DNA of 64,000 nucleotides. Origin: an uncultured Bacteroidota bacterium (GTDB lineage Bacteria; Bacteroidota; Bacteroidia; Chitinophagales; Saprospiraceae). This document shows positions 58,838 to 64,000 of this stretch, in pieces; position 1 is the first letter of the stretch, and each line of letters opens with the position of its first letter. The notes below the pieces were generated by a model, which was given only the letters and a program-made list of their open reading frames with translations, did not search any database and was not told the origin of the DNA. The stretch covers positions 1 through 64,000 of the forward strand of contig CALMSX010000083.1 of the NCBI GenBank assembly GCA_937872515.1. The letters run 5' to 3'. Made by a program: the position numbers and the translations under genes.

Positions 58838-61810
58838 ATGAAAAGAATTTTATATACCATTTTATTAATTCCCTTCTTTGCTGCCACCCTAATGGCTCAA
58901 TGGACCGTATCTGGAAAGATTACCGACGCCAAAGATGGGACTCCCCTCATTGGGGCAACCGTTGAAGAAGCAGGTACATTGTCAGGAACCGTTACAGATT
59001 TGGAAGGTAGTTATACGCTAAATGTGAGTTCAGGCAGTGCGAAATTAATAATCAAGTATGTCGGTTATGCCATGCAAGAAATTGGGGTTGGCGACCGAAG
59101 TGTGATTGATGTGTTGATGAGTGAAGATGGCATAATGCTGGAACAGGTGGTAGTAGTTGGTTATGGCGTTCAACGTAAAAGCGATGTTACCGGCTCAATT
59201 AGCAGCGTTAAAGGCAAAGAGATAGAAAAAATTGCTACCTCCAATATTGAGCAGGCACTCCAGGGTAAAGTGGCCGGACTTCATGTTACACCAGCTTCCG
59301 GCAATCCGGGAGCTGGGGCAGTAATCAGAATCAGGGGTACCGGTACCCTCAACAATGCCAACCCTCTTTATGTTATTGATGGAATGATCACCTATGATGC
59401 TTCACTGGTAAACCCACAAGATGTAGAAAGTATTGAAATCTTAAAAGATGCATCCGCTGCGGCTATTTATGGATCCAGAGGAGCCAATGGAGTAATAATT
59501 ATCACAACCAAAAACGGAAGACAAAAAAAGGGAGGGCAGATTTCATTGTCTACCTATTATGGTACCCAGTCCATAACCAGAGAAATTGCTATGCTGAATG
59601 GACAGCAGTTTGCCACCGCCTATAATGCATTGCGTGGCCAAAATTATTATCCTGATCCATCGATTTTTGGAGAAGGTACCAATTATCAAAAAGAAATTTT
59701 CAGAGAAGCTCCCATCTACAATGTGCAAGTGGCAGCCAGCGGAGGGAATGAGCAAACTACTTATAATTTTTCTGCCAACTATTTTGATCAGGATGGTATT
59801 TTGAAGAATACTAGTTTTAAAAGAGGAACCTTTCGTTTAAATACCGATACAAAGCTCAACCCCTGGCTGACTTTTGGAAACAATCTTTCATTTTTAATTT
59901 CTAAAAGCCAAAATGGTCCGAATGTGGTATCATCGGCCTATAGAATGCCATCTGTGCTTAGTCCTTATACTGAAGAGGGTGCTTTTACAGACCCTACCTT
60001 TTTTGGTTTGGCCCTTGCCAACCCTTTGGCTGATCAGTATTACAAAAGCAATAATTTCAGCAATGGAGAAAGACTTTTTGGCAATGCCTACCTGGAAGCC
60101 CAGCCTTTTAAAGGCTTAAGATTGAGATCTAACTTTGGTTATGATCGTTCGCGTGACAAGTCTAAATTTTTTGAACCCGAATTTGCTGTGAGCGCATCAC
60201 AAAGAAATGGCTCAGACAGACTTTCTGTAGGTCAAAGTGCAGGTAATAACTGGATTTGGGAACAAACGGTTACCTATTCATTTGATCTTGGTAAAGATCA
60301 TTCCTTAACAGTACTTGGAGGTTACACTGCGGAAGAGAGAAGTAGTGAGTGGATAGGAGGAAGTCGTGAGCATTTTCCGGGTACCGTAGACGAGCTTTTG
60401 TATTTATCATCGGGCAATGACACCACCCAAATGAATTACGGAGGAGCTGTTGATGAAGCACTTGTATCTCAATTATTCAGGGTGAACTATTCATTAAAGG
60501 ATAAGTATTTCCTTACTGGGTCTGTCAGGAGAGACCAGTCCAGTCGATTTACTGAAGAAAACAGAACCGGATATTTTCCTTCCGCGAGTTTAGGTTGGAA
60601 TCTGGGACGAGAGTCATTTATTGAAGGACTTAATATATTTACCGACCTTAAAATGCGGATGAGCTATGGAATTCTTGGTAATCAGGCATCAGCCAGTACC
60701 TATCCATCAGCCGGAGTAGTAAGCAGTGGCCTGTATGGAGTATTTGGCAGTACAGAAAGTCTAAGTCAGGGTGCAACACTTCTTACCTTAAGCAATCCCA
60801 ACCTGCATTGGGAAACCTCCAGCCAGGCAGACATAGGTATTGATGCTTCCTTTTTTGAAGGTAAACTTACCATAGAAGCAGACTGGTATCGCAGGCTTAC
60901 CTACGATATTATTTCATCTGTGCCGATACCGAGTTATGTGGGATCCCAAAGCAATCCGGTGGTAAATACCGCTGAAGTTTTGAACAGAGGATTTGACCTA
61001 AGCGTAAAATACAATAAGGCCGGAACCTTTTCCTACAGCTTAGGCGCCAATCTTTCACCAGTGCACAATGAGGTCACTAAGCTGGCTCAAGGCAAAAACG
61101 AAATTTTTTCAGCCTTCCTACAAGGCGAACCTGCAACCCATACTGAAGTAGGATTACCAATTGGTGCATTTTACGGTTATCAGGTTGAAGGTATATTTCA
61201 AAATGCCGAGGAAATTGCCTCCTCAGCTACTATCGGAGGTGAAAAACCAGGTGATCTCAAATTTAAAGACATCGATGCCAATGGGGTGATTGATGAGGAC
61301 GACCGCGTTTACCTGGGCAGCCCTATCCCCACACTTACTTACGGATTTTCTTTTAATTGTGATTACAAAGGTTTTGACTTTTCAGCTGACCTGCTTGGAG
61401 TTAGCGGCAACAAGGTCTACAACTCAAAAGAAACATTCAGATTTGCTGTTTATAATTGGGAACAACATGTTGCCGATGCATGGACGGTAGACAATCCTAG
61501 TACAACTGAACCAAGGGTGACCAATGGGGGTCATAACTACAGAGTAAGTGATCGTTTTCTTCAGGACGGTAGTTTTTTAAGGTTGAGAACTTTGAGTTTA
61601 GGATATACTCTACCTCAGAGCATTTGCGAAAAAATTAAAATTGGTTCACTGAGAATTTATGTTTCAGGAAACAATCTATATACCCGTCAAAAATACACTG
61701 GCTATTCACCAGAGTTCGCCAATTCAAGTAATCCATTTGAAGTTGGCTTTGACAACGGAAGCTACCCAATAGCAAAATCAACTCAATTTGGTCTAGATCT
61801 AAAATTTTAA
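58838..61810 (+). CDS. SusC-like TonB-dependent receptor
   Basis: I place the start at the ATG at 58838 (MKRILYTILLIPFFAATLMA), since the longer frame from 58754 overlaps the hydrolase gene by 71 bases and lacks a signal peptide at its N-terminus. The 990 residues contain a carboxypeptidase-regulatory-like domain (about 22-105), the TonB/SusC signature VVVGYGVQRKSDVTGSISSV, a plug (IRIRGTGTLNNANPLYVIDG; SIEILKDASAAAIYGSRGAN), and a long barrel ending in LDLKF. It imports oligosaccharides with the help of SusD, whose gene follows by four bases. By context the load is beta-1,2-gluco-oligosaccharide. Length is typical for SusC. Confidence 0.93.
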   Translation: MKRILYTILLIPFFAATLMAQWTVSGKITDAKDGTPLIGATVEEAGTLSGTVTDLEGSYTLNVSSGSAKLIIKYVGYAMQEIGVGDRSVIDVLMSEDGIMLEQVVVVGYGVQRKSDVTGSISSVKGKEIEKIATSNIEQALQGKVAGLHVTPASGNPGAGAVIRIRGTGTLNNANPLYVIDGMITYDASLVNPQDVESIEILKDASAAAIYGSRGANGVIIITTKNGRQKKGGQISLSTYYGTQSITREIAMLNGQQFATAYNALRGQNYYPDPSIFGEGTNYQKEIFREAPIYNVQVAASGGNEQTTYNFSANYFDQDGILKNTSFKRGTFRLNTDTKLNPWLTFGNNLSFLISKSQNGPNVVSSAYRMPSVLSPYTEEGAFTDPTFFGLALANPLADQYYKSNNFSNGERLFGNAYLEAQPFKGLRLRSNFGYDRSRDKSKFFEPEFAVSASQRNGSDRLSVGQSAGNNWIWEQTVTYSFDLGKDHSLTVLGGYTAEERSSEWIGGSREHFPGTVDELLYLSSGNDTTQMNYGGAVDEALVSQLFRVNYSLKDKYFLTGSVRRDQSSRFTEENRTGYFPSASLGWNLGRESFIEGLNIFTDLKMRMSYGILGNQASASTYPSAGVVSSGLYGVFGSTESLSQGATLLTLSNPNLHWETSSQADIGIDASFFEGKLTIEADWYRRLTYDIISSVPIPSYVGSQSNPVVNTAEVLNRGFDLSVKYNKAGTFSYSLGANLSPVHNEVTKLAQGKNEIFSAFLQGEPATHTEVGLPIGAFYGYQVEGIFQNAEEIASSATIGGEKPGDLKFKDIDANGVIDEDDRVYLGSPIPTLTYGFSFNCDYKGFDFSADLLGVSGNKVYNSKETFRFAVYNWEQHVADAWTVDNPSTTEPRVTNGGHNYRVSDRFLQDGSFLRLRTLSLGYTLPQSICEKIKIGSLRIYVSGNNLYTRQKYTGYSPEFANSSNPFEVGFDNGSYPIAKSTQFGLDLKF

Positions 61811-61813
61811 GTC

Positions 61814-63301
61814 ATGAGAATGAATAAAATATTTAAACCCACTTTAATCATTGCGATTACATTAATATTGGCATCCTGTTCAAGTGATTTTCTGGATAGA
61901 AAACCCCGGGGGCAGTTGACTTATGATACTTTTTTTGAAAATGAGGATCATGCCTTACAATCCGTTAATGCTATCTACAATATTTTCAGGTCATGGGAAT
62001 TTACAGCACTACCCTACCTTGGAGCTACCGATATTATTAGTGATGATTCCGACAAAGGCAGTTCGGAAAATGATGCCTTGTATTTGGCAGAGGTAGATCA
62101 ATTTCAATCCAATGCTACCAATTCTACTTATTCTTCAATGTGGACCGGCCATTATCAGGCTATTTTCAGGGCAAACCTTGCCATTGAAAACATACCAGGA
62201 ATTGACATGGATGAAAATCTCAAGGCCCGTCTCTTAGGTGAAGCTAAATTTTTGAGGGCATTTTGTTACTTCCGATTGGTTCAATGGTATGGGGAGGTTC
62301 CCTTAATAACAAGCATATTGACAGAAGATCAATTTTTCACTCAGCAAAGGGCACCCATCAATGATGTGTATAATCAAATTGAAAAAGACCTCCTGGATGC
62401 GATGGCAGTATTGCCTGAAAGCAGTAAATATGCAGCTGCCGATATTGGTAGGGTGAGCAAGGGTGCTGCAAGAGGCATTTTGGCAAAACTGTACATGGTT
62501 AAAAAAGATTATAGCAAAGCCGTTGAACAATGCGAGGCCATCATCAGTAGTAATGAATATGCGCTTATGCCTTCTTATGCTGATATATTTACCTCCAAAG
62601 GAGAGCAGGGGCCTGAGAGTATATTTGAGATCAGTGCCGTTGCCATACAAGCCGCTGTTGCAGGTCCGGGAGCAAGTCCGTACAATATGGTGCAGGGTGT
62701 GAGAGGTGTCCCTAATTTGGGTTGGGGATTCAACCGGCCAAGCGACAATCTGATTGCAGCATATGAACCTGGTGACCCACGAAGACAGGCAACTGTAATT
62801 TATGTGGGTGAAATTTTGCCTGATGGTTCGACCAAAGTGGAAGACAATCCTGATATTTTGAATGAAAGATACAACCAAAAGGCATGGGTTCCGAAGCATG
62901 CAGGCTTGCAGGACAATGGACCAGGTAATTTGAGATTGCTTCGGTATGCGGATATTCTTTTATTAGCTGCAGAAGCGTACAATGAATTGGGCAATGGAGC
63001 AGCTGCCCTTCCATTGGTTAACCAAATCAGAAAAAGAGCACGGGGCACCAATAATTTTATCCTCGCAGACATAACTACCACAGATCAGGCACAGCTTCGT
63101 GATAAAATAAGAAAAGAGAGAAGGATCGAGTTAGCAATGGAGCAGCACAGATGGTTTGATCTTGTACGTTGGGGAATTGCCGGTGATGTAATGCGAGCTG
63201 CGGGCAAACCTTTTATAGACAACAAACACGAAAGATTCCCCCTTCCTCAAACCGAAATTGATTTGAGTGACGGAGTGTTGGATCAAAACAATGGCTGGTA
63301 A
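61814..63301 (+). CDS. SusD/RagB-like outer membrane glycan-binding lipoprotein
   Basis: A 495-residue lipoprotein with lipobox LILASC (Cys22), then SSDFLDRKPRGQLTYDTFFE, a TPR-like helical core (LGEAKFLRAFCYFRLVQWYG) and the C-terminal SusD motif (IRKERRIELAMEQHRWFDLV and RFPLPQTEIDLS). It forms the lid on the SusC channel and binds the glycan outside the cell. It starts four bases after susC; its TAA overlaps the ATG of the next gene by one base (TAATG), so the whole group is one operon. Confidence 0.93.
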   Translation: MRMNKIFKPTLIIAITLILASCSSDFLDRKPRGQLTYDTFFENEDHALQSVNAIYNIFRSWEFTALPYLGATDIISDDSDKGSSENDALYLAEVDQFQSNATNSTYSSMWTGHYQAIFRANLAIENIPGIDMDENLKARLLGEAKFLRAFCYFRLVQWYGEVPLITSILTEDQFFTQQRAPINDVYNQIEKDLLDAMAVLPESSKYAAADIGRVSKGAARGILAKLYMVKKDYSKAVEQCEAIISSNEYALMPSYADIFTSKGEQGPESIFEISAVAIQAAVAGPGASPYNMVQGVRGVPNLGWGFNRPSDNLIAAYEPGDPRRQATVIYVGEILPDGSTKVEDNPDILNERYNQKAWVPKHAGLQDNGPGNLRLLRYADILLLAAEAYNELGNGAAALPLVNQIRKRARGTNNFILADITTTDQAQLRDKIRKERRIELAMEQHRWFDLVRWGIAGDVMRAAGKPFIDNKHERFPLPQTEIDLSDGVLDQNNGW

Positions 63302-64000
63302 TGCTTAGATTTTCGAAGTTATTAATTGTTTTTCTTTTGTGGGGCACCGCGTTGGTTTCCCAAAACGACCTGTCATTATCGGTAGAAGAATTTGAAAGGC
63401 ATGCTGAATTGTCGTGGACTTATAGCGGTAGTGATGCAGCCTATTTCCAAATCAGAATATCAAAAAACCAGGGCGCGTTTGTAGATTTACAAAGGACAAC
63501 TTCAGAAAAGTATATTCATTTTACCGATCCTGACACTTTGGAAAGTTACAGGATTTGTGTACAAGCCTTAAATGGCTTATTGGAACCGCTTGCCTTTTCG
63601 GATACTGTGTTTGTTGAAGAAAATAAGATGTCAGATGAAGAATTGATGGACATGGTTCAGAAAGCCAGTTTTAGGTATTTCTGGGATTTTGGCCATCCTT
63701 CTTGCGGACTGGCTAGAGAAAGGGATAGTAGTGGAGATCTAGTAACCATTGGAGGCTCAGGATTTGGTATAATGGCTATTTTGGTCGGAATAGAAAACAA
63801 TTATATCAGTCGCGAACAAGGATTACAACGCCTTCTCAAAATTGTTAGCTTTTTGCAATTTGCCGATAAGTTTCACGGTGTTTTTCCCCATTGGATGGAT
63901 GGTAGAACTGGCGATGTAATTCAGTTTGGTCAGTATGACAATGGGGGTGATTTGGTTGAAACCGCCTTTTTGATGGAGGGCTTGCTTACAGTCAGGTCAT
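63301..64000 (+). CDS. GH144-type glycoside hydrolase with N-terminal FN3-like domain, partial (runs off window end)
   Basis: The ATG at 63301 shares one base with the susD stop (TAATG). The 233 codons available encode a signal peptide (ending in ALVSQ at about residue 20), a fibronectin III-like beta-sandwich (about 25-105: RHAELSWTYSGSDAAYFQIR) and the start of a GH144-like catalytic domain (from about 112: SDEELMDMVQKASFRYFWDF, then GSGFGIMAILVGIENNYISR, which matches the corresponding part of the enzyme at 57460). The catalytic C-terminal part is outside the window. A second enzyme of the same family in one locus suggests division of labour on the same polymer. The lack of a lipobox means it is probably periplasmic or secreted. 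Confidence 0.82.
   Translation, partial: MLRFSKLLIVFLLWGTALVSQNDLSLSVEEFERHAELSWTYSGSDAAYFQIRISKNQGAFVDLQRTTSEKYIHFTDPDTLESYRICVQALNGLLEPLAFSDTVFVEENKMSDEELMDMVQKASFRYFWDFGHPSCGLARERDSSGDLVTIGGSGFGIMAILVGIENNYISREQGLQRLLKIVSFLQFADKFHGVFPHWMDGRTGDVIQFGQYDNGGDLVETAFLMEGLLTVRS

Noticed and set aside
1..64000. tRNA, rRNA or CRISPR arrays
   Set aside because: I read the intergenic gaps for cloverleaf arms, rRNA motifs and regularly spaced repeats and found none.

Overview
The window looks like chromosome from a member of the Bacteroidota, most likely the Saprospiria (Saprospiraceae or Haliscomenobacter-like). The evidence is the Bacteroidota-type -7 promoter element TAnnTTTG in front of many genes, type IX secretion (T9SS) C-terminal sorting domains, SprB-type adhesin repeats, a SusC/SusD pair, the futalosine menaquinone enzyme MqnE, an extended bS16, and Bacteroidota-type LptD/LptE. 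I saw no tRNA, rRNA or CRISPR array. The family is inferred from gene content; no 16S is present.

Layout. 1-5.5 kb is an AT-rich accessory island. It holds the edge of an IS66-type transposase accessory gene, an orphan small ORF with a lipoprotein, a headless Rhs core with a C-terminal toxin and a lipoprotein (likely immunity) framed by an imperfect direct repeat of about 90-100 bp, a glycosyltransferase that has lost its N-terminal half, and a membrane glycosyltransferase whose first 46 codons are knocked out of frame by a (TA)9 tract. 5.7-25 kb is mostly housekeeping and envelope genes: rpsP, a TonB receptor, lepA, a giant SprB-repeat T9SS protein, a thioesterase, a BrkB-family protein, msrAB, an M23 peptidase, fabI, ornithine aminotransferase, an MFS transporter, a DUF4403-like protein and an amidase.

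25-47 kb continues with lptD, smc, an ACP phosphodiesterase-like gene, an outer-membrane barrel/TPR gene pair, a two-gene module that includes a membrane-anchored PspA/ESCRT-III-like coiled-coil protein, rplS, a Bax-inhibitor-1 family protein, a pseudouridine synthase operon containing an NlpC/P60 protein without its catalytic cysteine, a Spo0M-like arrestin-fold protein, mqnE, a strongly structured candidate non-coding RNA and a CBS-domain protein. 47.5-54 kb is a tightly packed operon: miaB, a sigma-54 activator, lptE, rlmH and a membrane-spanning sensor/HTH regulator.

54-64 kb is a polysaccharide utilisation locus: a T9SS protein with six jelly-roll-like repeats, a GH144-type glycoside hydrolase lipoprotein, SusC, SusD and a second GH144-type enzyme running off the end. 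The enzyme family points to beta-1,2-glucan (sophoran) as substrate. The sensor just upstream is the natural candidate regulator.

The most interesting items are the (TA)9 contingency tract, the PspA-like membrane module, the structured RNA between the CBS gene and mqnE, the repeat-framed Rhs toxin cassette, the pseudo-NlpC/P60 protein and the T9SS-linked glucan locus. All family calls come from reading the sequence; no database search was run.
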